Assembly: GCA_026874595.1 (NCBI GenBank)
Contig: CM049314.1
Coordinates: forward strand, 50,637,812-50,701,811
DNA: 64,000 bases
Source: Sipunculus nudus
Taxonomy: Eukaryota > Annelida > Sipuncula > Golfingiida > Sipunculidae
Reading direction: 5' to 3'
Part shown: positions 38,771 to 48,774 of the stretch, one piece after another
How the letters are laid out: every line of letters begins with the position of its first letter
Numbering within the stretch: the stretch's first letter is position 1
Position numbers and translations under genes: made by a program
Notes under the pieces: model-generated
Told to the model about the DNA's origin: nothing
The model's database searches: none
What the model saw: the letters and a program-made list of their open reading frames with translations, nothing else

Positions 38771-39365
38771 TTTTTAAAATGTCCTAGTCTGAAAGGTTCA
38801 TTTGGCTGAAATCATAATCTCCTGACTTAGTGGAATTGAAATTGAGGTGATTTGCTGTGTTTTTCTATCTATCTGCCTGTTTTTAAATAGTTAATAATTA
38901 TGAATAAACTTTTTTTTCAATCAAGCACTGTTAAATTAAATTTCATATCCTGTATGTATAAGCAAAGGTGTTGTATAACTCCCACCATTCCCTCTGATCA
39001 TCATGACCCATGGGTCCCTGGGTCATTTGTTTATTTATTCTGTAAGGGAGCACATTTTTGTAAAACAGGTAAACCAGACTGGAAGTTTAATGGTATACAG
39101 AAGCCTCCATAATGGATTTTAGTCCCAGATGAGTAATGTTTGATTATGATATGGTCAACCATATTTAGCAACCTTTTGCAATGTTCAGTAACTTCTGTTT
39201 TGTTTTCAGATATAGCTGAGAATATCAGGGATAAGCCAAATACTGAGAATATTTGGGTGATGCAAGAGCATGTTGGTCATTCTCACAGAGGTCAGAAAAC
39301 CAAGATGATAACTTTGGACAGATATGATTGTTTGTCATGGTTAAAATATAATCTAATTCAGGAGA
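38771..39365 (+). other. Upstream flank of the DUF229 gene
   Basis: This is mostly non-repeat sequence. A palindromic GACCCATGGGTCCCTGGGTC at 39004-39023 may be a relic of a family A 3' end. TTTGTTTTCAG (about 39199-39209) could serve as a splice acceptor. A 39140-39394 ORF runs through it and ends at the stop of the first minisatellite unit. No TATA or initiator element can be assigned. Confidence 0.4.
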
Positions 39366-40182
39366 CGATGGAGAGGATTCAACACTGTGCCTAGCCATTC
39401 AGATCAGACAATGGAGAGGATTCAGCACTGTGCCTAGCCATTCAGATCAGACAATGGAGAGGATTCAGCACTGTGCCTAGCCATTCAGATCAGACAATGG
39501 AGAGGATTCAGCACTGTGCCTAGCCATTCAGATCAGACAATAGAGAGGATTCAACACTGTGCCTAGCCATTCAGATCAGACAATGGAGAGGATTCAACAC
39601 TGTGCCTAGCCATTCAGATCAGACAATGGAGAGGATTCAACACTGTGCCTAGCCATTCAGATCAGACAATGGAGAGGATTCAGCACTGTGCCTAGCCATT
39701 CAGATCAGACAATAGAGAGGATTCAACACTGTGCCTAGCCATTCAGATCAGACAATGGAGAGGATTCAACACTGTGCCTAGCCATTCAGATCAGACAATG
39801 GAGAGGATTCAACACTGTGCCTAGCCATTCAGATCAGACAATAGAGAGGATTCAGCACTGTGCCTAGCCATTCAGATCAGACAATGGAGAGGATTCAGCA
39901 CTGTGCCTAGCCATTCAGATCAGACAATAGAGAGGATTCAGCACTGTGCCTAGCCATTCAGATCAGACAATGGAGAGGATTCAGCACTGTGCCTAGCCAT
40001 TCAGATCAGACAATAGAGAGGATTCAGCACTGTGCCTAGCCATTCAGATCAGACAATGGAGAGGATTCAACACTGTGCCTAGCCATTCAGATCAGACAAT
40101 GGAGAGGATTCAGCACTGTGCCTAGCCATTCAGATCAGACAATGGAGAGGATTCAGCACTGTGCCTAGCCATTCAGGTCAGA
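39366..40182 (+). repeat. 43-bp minisatellite, 19 units
   Basis: The array is exactly 19 x 43 bp with no indels, and ends two bases before the gene's ATG. Apart from a CGATGG start in unit 1 and GTCAG for ATCAG in unit 19, only two positions vary. They are CAATGG/CAATAG (A in units 5, 9, 12, 14, 16) and TTCAGCAC/TTCAACAC (A in units 1, 5, 6, 7, 9, 10, 11, 17). The pattern shows a four-unit higher order (5-8 against 9-12) and a two-unit order (12-17). That implies recent unequal exchange or slippage. Each unit with CAATGG contains a complete ORF, MERIQHCA-stop, in ACAATGG context. Confidence 0.97.
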
Positions 40183-40184
40183 TC

Positions 40185-42149
40185 ATGAGGGTTTGTGTCC
40201 GCTGTATCCGACATTGCCTGGCTCTCAGCATTTCCTCTTTATTCATCTCATCTGGATATTTTATCATATTTTACCTGAAAGCAGTCATATTCTCTGATTT
40301 TGGGAATCCTGCCGAGAGACACTTGTTGCATTTGGATGTTGACACCGTTCTGCCAGATAGGCATATTCTTCAGGAAAATGGAGTTGATCACCTGTTTGAA
40401 TGTGTTCAGCCCACCTTTGCTTTAGACAGTAAACCATATGACAATCATCCTGTAGAACCAATATCATGTCCAGTGGAAGAGAACTGGGTGTATGTTGAAA
40501 ATGGAACATTCAGAATATCAAAAAAATCTGTTGACAGGCATGGACAAATACAGTGTGCATTTGGACCAATCCTTAGAGATGAAGATGACATCAATGTTAC
40601 AACAGGAAAAGCACTTTTTCCTTGGCTTGATGGTCAACAAATAAAAACTGACATATTTCGTATAAAGTGTCTTGCTGCTGATGGCACAAAGCACGCAAAT
40701 ATTCACTCTGCCATATCTTTAAAAACAGATGTTGTGAACAGGAGTGCGAAAAACCATTCATCTGGATATGCACTTGGACTTAATGTACTAATGTTTGGGT
40801 TAGACTCCATGTCACGTCTAGGTTGGATGCAACAGCTTCCAAAAACATATCAATATTTTAGCCAAGATTTGAAGGGCATTGTTTTAAAAGGTTACAACAT
40901 TGTAGGTGATGGGACACCGCAGGCTCTGCTTCCTATCCTGACTGGACATACTGAGGCAGAACTGCCAGAAGCCAGGAGGGGCCATCCTGGTGCAAAGCAG
41001 GTGGATGCACATCCTTGGATATGGAGGGATTATTCCAAAGCCGGTTATGTGACTCAATGGGGGGAAGATGGAGCAGCATATGGCACTTTCCAGTACAGAA
41101 TGTACGGGTTTAAACATCAACCAGTGGATTATTATCTTCGTCCATTTTATCTGTCTGTTGAAAAATTATACAAATACTTCCAACCGTATTGTGTAGGATC
41201 AGTTCCGCGTCATGTGAATATGCTTAGATGGATCATGGACTTGTACCACATGTACCCAAACAGGAGGAAATTTAGCTTTCTGTTTCATTCAGAGTTAACA
41301 CATGATAGTACTGGTATGTTACCTGCTGCTGATATGGATATCCAACAATTTCTTCAAAATATGGAAGAGCAGCAATACCTGAACAACACTGTACTGATTC
41401 TGATGTCTGATCATGGGCCAAGGTATAACGGGGCCAGGAAGACCATCAGAGGTAAATATGAAGAAAGAATGCCATTCTTCTCATTCAGGTTTCCACCTTG
41501 GTTTGAGGAAAAATATCCCCTTGCCATTAAAAATTTCAGACGAAATGTACAAAGACTTACTACACCTTTTGACATTCATGAGACATTGAAAGAGATCATA
41601 AATTATACTGGCGTAGGAAAAGGGCATGTGACAAAACGGGGTATCAGTCTCTTTAAAGAGATTCCAGCAGGACGGTCCTGCAGTCACGCAGGAATTGCAC
41701 CACATTGGTGTTCATGTCTCAAGTGGGAATCAGTTGGGATAAGTGATGTTTATGTAAATTCTGCTGCAGCAGCATTGGTCCGTGCCATAAACCACTTTAC
41801 AAGCAAATATAGAAAACTCTGCCACATCCTATATCTTGATACTGTATTAGGTGCTGTCAGATATGCACCTGATGATAAAATGTTACGTTTTAAAAGAAGT
41901 AAAGACTCAGATGGACGTGAGGCTGATATGACTGACAACATGGCCCCATCTGAAGTTTTATATCAGGTAACTATAGTTACGAAACCTAGTAGAGCCAAGT
42001 ATGAAGCAACCATAAAGTATCTTGTGGACTTTGATGAGTATAAGGTTAATGACAGAGAAATCAGCAGGATAAATAAATATGGCAGTCAACCTCATTGTAT
42101 AATGAGTGTACTTCCCCATCTCAGAAAATACTGTTTTTGTATTAATTGA
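40185..42149 (+). CDS. DUF229 family type II membrane protein (alkaline-phosphatase-like fold)
   Basis: This is a 654-residue intron-free ORF. It has a short basic N-terminus and one hydrophobic segment (about residues 12-36), so it is probably a type II, Golgi/secretory-pathway protein with its catalytic domain in the lumen. Family motifs are in order: LMFGLDSMSRLGW (Asp207, a likely metal ligand); GYNIVGDGTPQALLPILTG (Thr244 at the nucleophile position of sulfatase-like enzymes); QWGEDGAAYGTFQYRMYGF; DYYLRP; FHSELTHD (His368, His373, Asp374); LMSDHGPR (Asp409, His410); and a Cys-rich SCSHAGIAPHWCSC near 500. Sequons lie near residues 106, 137, 190, 400 and 473. Length fits the family. Upstream in-frame sequence lacks another ATG after a TAG at 40080, although GTG at 40161 is open; ATG 40185 has A at -3. 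The substrate is unknown for the family; phosphoester or sulfate transfer or hydrolysis is inference. An upstream non-coding exon cannot be excluded. Confidence 0.93.
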   Translation: MRVCVRCIRHCLALSISSLFISSGYFIIFYLKAVIFSDFGNPAERHLLHLDVDTVLPDRHILQENGVDHLFECVQPTFALDSKPYDNHPVEPISCPVEENWVYVENGTFRISKKSVDRHGQIQCAFGPILRDEDDINVTTGKALFPWLDGQQIKTDIFRIKCLAADGTKHANIHSAISLKTDVVNRSAKNHSSGYALGLNVLMFGLDSMSRLGWMQQLPKTYQYFSQDLKGIVLKGYNIVGDGTPQALLPILTGHTEAELPEARRGHPGAKQVDAHPWIWRDYSKAGYVTQWGEDGAAYGTFQYRMYGFKHQPVDYYLRPFYLSVEKLYKYFQPYCVGSVPRHVNMLRWIMDLYHMYPNRRKFSFLFHSELTHDSTGMLPAADMDIQQFLQNMEEQQYLNNTVLILMSDHGPRYNGARKTIRGKYEERMPFFSFRFPPWFEEKYPLAIKNFRRNVQRLTTPFDIHETLKEIINYTGVGKGHVTKRGISLFKEIPAGRSCSHAGIAPHWCSCLKWESVGISDVYVNSAAAALVRAINHFTSKYRKLCHILYLDTVLGAVRYAPDDKMLRFKRSKDSDGREADMTDNMAPSEVLYQVTIVTKPSRAKYEATIKYLVDFDEYKVNDREISRINKYGSQPHCIMSVLPHLRKYCFCIN

Positions 42150-42207
42150 AGAATATGGTGATAAACTTCAAAGACTCCTTATAGATGTGCATGTTAACAA
42201 AGCTGAC

Positions 42208-42345
42208 TTTGAGCAATAGTGATAACCCATTGTCTATCCATCTGTCCATTAGACTGACACATTTTGATGCCATTGGATTTATGAATTTGTAATTTAACAT
42301 ATAATTAGATGAATATAAATAATTCTACCAAACCTGAAATTAGGT
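42208..42345 (+). mobile_element. Highly degenerate family A 5' fragment
   Basis: The sequence GAGCAATAGTGATAACCCAT, then TGTCTATCCATCTGTCC, GACACATTTTGATGCCATTG and AATTAGATG, aligns with the start of family A (for example 61771-61890) with many changes. It is an old copy lying in the likely 3' untranslated region of the DUF229 gene. Confidence 0.5.
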
Positions 42346-42369
42346 CTCTGTGACATCTTTATATTGAAA

Positions 42370-42375
42370 AATAAA
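42370..42375 (+). terminator. Possible polyadenylation signal
   Basis: AATAAA lies 221 bp after the DUF229 stop codon. In sequence this AT-rich the hexamer is common by chance. No GT-rich downstream element was clearly seen. Confidence 0.2.
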
Positions 42376-42467
42376 ATGAAAAACTTACCTTGTAAGGTAA
42401 TTACTGACACTTCAAAGCTACTTCTAGTCATATGTATTGTAGATATACCCCTCAGATTTCCATTTTT

Positions 42468-43235
42468 AGCTCCACGGACTATAATTCATCTGAGCTATAG
42501 TCATTGTCCGGACAGTCGTCCGTTTACAAGGCACATTTTGAAACCGTAAGCTATAGGAATCCAAAATTCGACATAAAGGTGACTGTGTTCTCCTACCACA
42601 CCCAAAATTAGGTCTCAGTGTCTTCGTTCCTCCGTTATTACCAAAAAAAACTAAATAAATTAGGTCAAGGTGACTTCGTTCCTCAGAGAAACTAGGGAAA
42701 AAAACTAAAAAAAAAAAACCTGTTGTTACACTTCAAGATCGCCCACTATGAAAACCACTGGTGTTGTTTAGTTCAAATTTGGCATACTAGTATATGGCTC
42801 TGCATATTTCGTATGCTTTTGCCAGAAATAAGGCAATATTGCGTAAGTTTCAGACCAGGACATAATGCACCTTGTCAAAACATCAGGAAATATATTTACC
42901 TAATTTACTTGTTAACAGTTGAAGCTGGAGAGGTTTTTTTTTAAGGATTTTACTTAATTTAGTTTCCATTTAATTGTATACCAAATCTTAGATCAGAATC
43001 TTGTAAAATTTTCAAGTTATTAGCGTAAATTTAAAAATTAGTACCTTAAATTTTTACCATGGCACATTTTTCCTATGAGCCCTGTTAATTACTTTAATTT
43101 TCACAGCTTTTACACACAAGTTAGTACGGGGTAAATCTTTCATAAAATGAAAATTGAAAGCAATTGGTCAAAAACTGTAGCTTGTATTCAAGTTTTCAAC
43201 CACCATGTCAAGTATTGTTTACATCAGGCCAGCCG
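42468..43235 (+). mobile_element. Diverged family A element, interrupted
   Basis: It begins TTTTT-AGCTCCACGGACTATAA, followed by CATCTGAGCTATAGTCATTG and a module-like body (CACTTCAAGATCGCC at 42729-42743, then TTTAATTTTCACAGC at 43095-43109). It is more diverged than other copies. It is interrupted at CATCAGGCCAGCC by the 4.2-kb inverted-repeat element. Confidence 0.65.
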
Positions 43236-43501
43236 GGATCATCTCAGATAGACGCTGTTCAGATAGACGCCATTGTATCACGTGGACGCTGTTCATTTGG
43301 ACGCTATGAAAATGGACGCTGTTCATATAGACGCCTTCGTATTATGAGCCCATATACGCCTTAATACAAGCCATATAGCCACATTTATATATTTTACGTA
43401 TTTCCTTTAAGTGTGTATATCGTTTGATTGAAGATGAACGTTAACAAAAATGTCTTAGAGACCATCGTATTATAGACGCCATCGTATATTGTTTCCTTAT
43501 A

Positions 43502-43686
43502 CAATGAAACCTCAGTGTGTCAAACTCGCTTAAGTCGAATACCCCGCTTATGTCGAAGTTACGGACTCGATATTCCGGACAACTCTAGTTAAATTATAAC
43601 CAAATTAAAACCCGCTTGTGTCGAACCTTGGATGTGTCGAAGTTTTCTGAGGGTCCCTTCGACTTCGACACAACGAGGTTTCACTG
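43502..43686. mobile_element. 185-bp pogo-like MITE
   Basis: The ends are CAATGAAACCTC and, inverted, CAGTGAAACCTC, flanked by TA at 43500-43501 and 43687-43688. The paralogous segment at 44552-44570 reads CCTTAGATTTGAAACC without the insert and with exact length agreement (TA there is GA). The subterminal regions also pair (TCGAAT.., GACTTCGACACAACGAGG), giving a strong hairpin. It is typical of Tigger/pogo-derived MITEs. Confidence 0.85.
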
Positions 43687-43982
43687 TATTTGAGACCTAA
43701 TTTAATAAAAACAATTTGATGTTTAGATCACATTTTATATGTAGTGCGAATGAAAAGGAACGCTGATCATACAGAAGTTATCGTATTATATATGCCATCG
43801 TCTGCATCGTCCCTTCAGAAGACGCCTAAGGACAAGTAATGAAAACAATTCTCATTTTTAAATGAAATGTTTTCATAAAAAGGAGACCCAATTTAATAAT
43901 AACCATGTTATGTTTTAGATTATATTGTATGTTTGTGCGTATTGCATGCGAATGAGGGTCTTTTCATATATCATGCAAATCA

Positions 43983-45180
43983 AAATGAACGCTGATCATA
44001 TCTAGACGTTATCGTATTATAGACGCCAGCGTCTCTATCCACCCATTCAGAAAGACGCCTAATGACAAGTAATGAATATAATTCTCATTATTTTAAAATG
44101 TTTCCATAAAAGGGGGACCCAATTTTATAATAACCATGTTATGTTTTAGATTATATTGTGTGTTTGTGCATATTTCGTGCGAATGAGGGTCTTTTGTTTC
44201 ATTTACCCGACAAATAATGGTCATGTGTAGTTTCAATTATATAACGGTTATGTAATGTTTATTATATTTTCCATTGTTAATTATTCTATCATTCCTCAAT
44301 ATACGATGTATAGTTAAAATTAAAGAACCTGAAGCAATGAAATCATGTGCATGATAGGATTAATTAGTCAACATCAAAGAAAACCTACCTCATTATCGGG
44401 GTATCCCGTTAATTGAATGGTCAATGGGGTGACCAAGCTGTAGCTGACATTGTACCGAGGACTCGTTTATTGTTAAACAACAATATATGATCACTGATCC
44501 ATGTCGGGTTTAGAATATTTGACTGCTTTTACAGAGCTACAATAAATTGTTTCCTTAGATTTGAAACCTAATTTAATAAAACAATTTCAATACCAAATTA
44601 ATGTTTCAGATCATATTTTATATATCATGCTAATGAAAATGAACGCTGATCATATAGATGGTAACGTATATTATAGACGCCAGCGTCTCTATACACCCTT
44701 TCAGAAAGACGCCTAATGACAAGTAATGAATATAATTCTCATTATTTTAAAATGTTTCCATAAAAGGGGGACCCAATTTTATAATAACCATGTTATGTTT
44801 TAGATAATATTGTGTGTTTGTGCATATTTCGTGCAAATGAGGGTCTTTTGTTTCATTTACCCGACAAATAAAAGTTTAAATAATGGTCATGTGTAATTAT
44901 ATAAAGGTTATGTAATGTTTATTATATTTTCCATTGTTAATTATTCTATCATTCCTCAATATACAATGTATAGTTAAAATTAAAGAACCTGAAGCAATGA
45001 AATCATGTACATGATAGGATTAATTAGTCAACATCAAAGAAAACCTACCTCATCATCGGGGTATCCCGTTAATTAAATGATCAATCAGATTACCAGGCTC
45101 TAGCTGACATAGTACCCAGGACTCGTTTATTGTTAAAACAACAATATATGATCACTGATCCATGTCCGGTTTAGAATATT
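43983..45180 (+). repeat. 653-bp direct tandem duplication
   Basis: The blocks starting AATGAACGCTGATCATAT at about 43983 and 44636 are highly similar for ~550 bp. Shared stretches include GACGCCAGCGTCTCTAT, AAAGACGCCTAATGACAAG and GGGGTATCCCGTTAATT. A third, weaker copy begins near 43752. The unit start resembles the element's terminal GGACGCTG motif. Confidence 0.85.
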
Positions 45181-45282
45181 TGGCTTTTTCATAAATTTAA
45201 CTTTTAATTTTAATTATTTGATTCCACATACATATATATAAATACATATATACATATATATACTTGACGAAACAGTATTATA

Positions 45283-46171
45283 TAGTGGTGGGCTGATCAT
45301 CGAGTTTTTTCGAAAGTCAGTCGGTTTGCTGCAACTTTCAAGCGCTCAATTACAAAAGGCAACTATCGATTACATCATACTCAAGAATGTCTTTAAGTTA
45401 TAGGCAAAATTACTCTTCCATTTTTTACAACATTCCGCGCTACATATAATGAGTTTGTGTTCCCAAATAACCTCCGTATATAACTGAGTATGACACACAC
45501 AGATGAGAGAACGGAGGACTTATTAAATCTATGTGAACTGGCAGGGAGCTGCAAAAATTAGCGGAGAGTTTTCTAACGAGATGTTCATTGCAAAATATGG
45601 GCGTTATGGAGTTAAATGCTCCAAAATGCTCCAGGTCTATGCCAATTTTGCAAGATTCTCTTAGAAATAATCTCCTCAACTGATGTCAGGTGCCGCTGCC
45701 GCATGAGTAATTTTATTTATAGCTTTCAATTAATTATTTTTTAATTTTTACCAAAAATTATATGGGCCTTAATTTTTCTGACAGGCCTGTGAAACCAGTA
45801 TACATGTCGGCAGTCATCATAATTGCTTTAAAATGAAAGTCCTAATAATGAAGTTAAAATGATACGCGGGAGTAGCCTATTCATGAGGGCAAGAAAGTAG
45901 ATGTCCTGGACTGTGGTTTAATTGATTACTATAATTAATTAAAATGAAACTTGTATAGCATATCTTAGTGATAAAAGGAAAATTTAACAAAGGCAAAAAC
46001 TTCTTTTCGTAAGGTAAACTTACTAAGACATGCGGGCTGGGTTGAGAGAGTACAGTTTCACAGATAATTGCACATTTCTTTATATTTGTCTGAACCGATT
46101 AATAATCGATCATCGATCGGTTTGCCCAAACCGATGATCGATTATGAAAAAGGAACCGACTCCCACCACTA
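45283..46171. mobile_element. 889-bp hAT-like non-autonomous transposon
   Basis: The ends TAGTGGTGGG and CCCACCACTA form a perfect 10-bp inverted repeat. It is flanked by a perfect 8-bp duplication GTATTATA (45275-45282 and 46172-46179). The 8-bp target duplication and the xAGxGGTGGG end fit the hAT superfamily. Subterminal AATCGATCATCGATCGGTTT and its inverse form a hairpin near the right end (46100-46145). The interior lacks a transposase ORF. Confidence 0.9.
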
Positions 46172-47440
46172 GTATTATATATATAAGAGATTGCATAGTC
46201 AATAATCTTGTTAAATGAAAAATCAATAATAAGATTTCGGGACTTCCCTAGCCAACTACATACTGGGTCTCATTTTTTGTTAAAATCACATTATATATCT
46301 CTCTTAACAAGTTAATATTTCATTATTAACCATATTCACCACATATGCAATTCATAAATGAATTATACAAAAATAAATGTATTGCCATTTCACACTTATA
46401 AACTTACCAGATATATATATGGATAAACGCCATGGAAATACATGTAAAGATGTTGTTCAGATAAAAGCCGCATATCATCAGACAGACGCTATTGGTATAG
46501 AATATATTGTGTGCCCTCCAATTATTTATTAAAAGAAATCAAAATAAAAGTCGAACAAGTTCATATTCACATTAATGGGAAGACTTTTTGTGAATGTTTG
46601 CTTTAATTCTGGGTGGACTATATTTTTATATTGTGGACTATAAGCTCTGGGAAACAGCCATATGTGTAGTTTACAATATTATTTTAAAATTTTATCTTTA
46701 TATCAGATTGTCTTTGAAAGATAAGTCATTGAAAAAAAATCACATATTGACAAAATCACATAACAATATACAATGTATCTACACATGTATGTTTATTCTC
46801 GTCATATCGTGTTTCTGTATACCTTAAACCTCTACAAAGTCATGCCGCTGGAAAGATTCGTTGGCCTATTTCTACCAAGCATTAAGATTGTTGTAACGAA
46901 GAAAAAAGCAATGTTTGTTACCCATATTAAGTAGTTCTATCTCCTAAGAAATTGTTCTTATTGTCATAAATATCAAGCTTGAAAATGCGGTACCGATCGG
47001 ACCGGTTGCTCAGGTGTATGCAGTTCAGACAAATCGCCCTTGGAAACTATAAATCATTGCGTGATGAACGTTTGGTTGGTTAAAAAAATATACAAAACAC
47101 ACATTTACAGAAAAATCTTTACTGACACAGTTCAATTTCATTTTCCTATTCGGTCGTCCATTGATGGTACGTCATCACAAACGGTCGATATAGGCCGGTA
47201 CATGTGGTTCCAAATTTGACAAAAGTGCATAATATTAAAAACCAATAACAATGGGTTGAGTTGGTGGATTAATATTGCTTTATTTTGTATGATTATCCCT
47301 GTATGATTCTCATAGTGTTAGGATAGCGTCTAAATGGATAGCGTCCAGCTGATCAGCGTCCATTTTCATAGCTTCCAGCTGTCGGCGACCATTTTTATAG
47401 CGTCCATCTGAACAGCGTCCAGGTGACACGGACCCCAGCC

Positions 47441-48411
47441 AGCCTACCTGGACACGGACCCCAGCCAGCCTAGTACCATGGCATTATCACATGGTCTTTC
47501 GGTGAGTGTGTCTGGCAGGTTAATACTTGTTAATACATCTGTTACTATATAAATTTCATAAAGAAACTAGAAACAAGATAAAATATTAAAAGTTATAGGA
47601 CCTTGGTTATGCCATGTTTAATTGGAGTAGACGATTGTTATAACATAATTTCTATGGATCTGCTTTACAATAGATTAAAATTAGACACTTGCCAGCAGGA
47701 ATTGAAATCAAGCTTTCACAGTTTTAGAAGCTCACTCACATGCCAGGCTTATAGGGCATCTCAGCTAGTGTCTATTATCAAGGCCATGCAGCCTAATGAA
47801 AGTTGTATAACAAAATATTGACACTGTAGTTGGGCTCTTGCACTATATTATCAATTAAGTTCACATATGGACACACCAGGTTAATTAGCTCAGACTGTAT
47901 AGTTGGTCTCAGCTCAGTGATTATCTCCAGGTAAGGGTTCAACAAGCATTCTTACCTGTCGGTGTTAATGAGTCTTGGTGCCAGACTTATTTCAATACCT
48001 GACAATGATATGAATAAATTAGATATACAGTGTTAGAGAGGAGGCGACCAATAGCTATCATTTGGGTTTTTGATTGGTTAAAAGGACTGTGTTGAGGATA
48101 ATAAAAGGGGGGGGGGGGTGTCTCAGGACAGGAGGCAGCTTATACCTGGGAGCTGTAGTTAGTAGTTGAGAACGGATAGGAAGATTAGTTTATAGTACAA
48201 CATAGTAATATTTCATTGTAACTGTGATGCCAGGTGCCGTCTATGAAGATTGGAATTATACCGTTGTAAACAAATATTGTTCATCAATTCATACATCTGT
48301 AACGCCACGTCACAGTATGCTGAGAAAGAGCTATAGTCCTGGCCTCCCCAACCTGTTACATAACACACTTCACCCTGGCACCCTTTGCCCAGCTGAGTCT
48401 TGGTTCCCCTC
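47441..48411 (+). other. Unassigned interval with promoter-like cluster
   Basis: The first ~35 bp are a 29-bp tandem duplication (ACGGACCCCAGCCAGCCTA). The remainder does not match other repeats in the window. An ORF at 47603-47821 has no family I recognise. Confidence 0.4.
48048..48118 (+). promoter_or_regulatory. Promoter-like cluster (CCAAT, ATTGG, TATA-like, G12)
   Basis: CCAAT (48048-48052), an inverted ATTGG (48073-48077) and ATAATAAAAGG (48098-48108) occur in the spacing expected for an RNA polymerase II core promoter. A run of 12 G follows. No gene starts downstream that I can identify. A solitary LTR or a decayed promoter are alternatives. Confidence 0.25.
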
Positions 48412-48774
48412 GGTTGCACATTTTTGTCTGTAAGCATTGTTGATTTAACTTCATAGGATGCACATATATGGATATAAGCTTTTAAGGCCTTTAATTTGAA
48501 AACGATAAAAATTGTAGCTTTTATCTAAGTTTTTAGAAGATCATGTCATAAAAATAAATGTTGTATACGTATAGGTGTTGTGGCCACCTGAGACTGTTTA
48601 TGTAAAAATTGACAGGTCGAATAAACAAGATCGATGAATATTATGATGTCAATGTTAAATTCAATTTTTGTTAAGACTGTTGAAAATGATGGATTTTTTT
48701 TAAACAAGATAACTTTTCAGGATTAGAATCCCAAACTCCAAGTATTGCAAATTTATGGTTTTAATTTTGTTTTT
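48412..48774 (+). mobile_element. Family A-derived fragment
   Basis: TTGCACATTTTTGTCTGTAAGC and AACTTCATAGGATGCACATA parallel the CACAGCATG section of family A (for example 4080-4130). AAATTGTAGCTTTTATCTAAG also matches. It ends in TTTTGTTTTT, where the next family A element is inserted. Confidence 0.5.

Larger units (their letters stand above)
43236..47440. mobile_element. ~4.2-kb non-autonomous element with reiterated GGACGC termini
   Basis: The left end carries a series GACGCTGTTCAGATAGACGC, then TCACGTGGACGCTGTTCA, then TTTGGACGCTATGAAAATGG (43258-43333). The right end (47326-47440) is its inverse, ending CAGCGTCCAGGTGACACGG. The termini are therefore inverted arrays of a ~25-bp GGACGCT motif, foldback-like. 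A CCAGCC stretch flanks both sides (43230 and about 47452), but a 29-bp duplication on the right blurs the exact end. The interior has a 653-bp direct duplication and two nested elements. No transposase was recognised. Superfamily is unassigned. Confidence 0.6.

Noticed and set aside
39140-39394. 84-codon ORF just upstream of the minisatellite
   Set aside because: It uses the first array unit for its stop and has no recognised domain. It could be part of a leader or intron, but nothing supports a protein.
39366-40182. CRISPR-like array
   Set aside because: Units are contiguous 43-bp tandem repeats with no unique spacers, in an animal genome.
40161-40184. Upstream GTG-initiated extension of the DUF229 ORF
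   Set aside because: Animal genes normally start with ATG. The eight extra codons are minisatellite sequence, and ATG 40185 has a suitable context.
40285-41941. Minus-strand ORFs inside the DUF229 gene
   Set aside because: They are antisense shadows of a long, motif-bearing coding frame.
47603-47821. 72-codon ORF with start and stop
   Set aside because: No family was recognised, it lies among repeats, and its length is near what is expected by chance.
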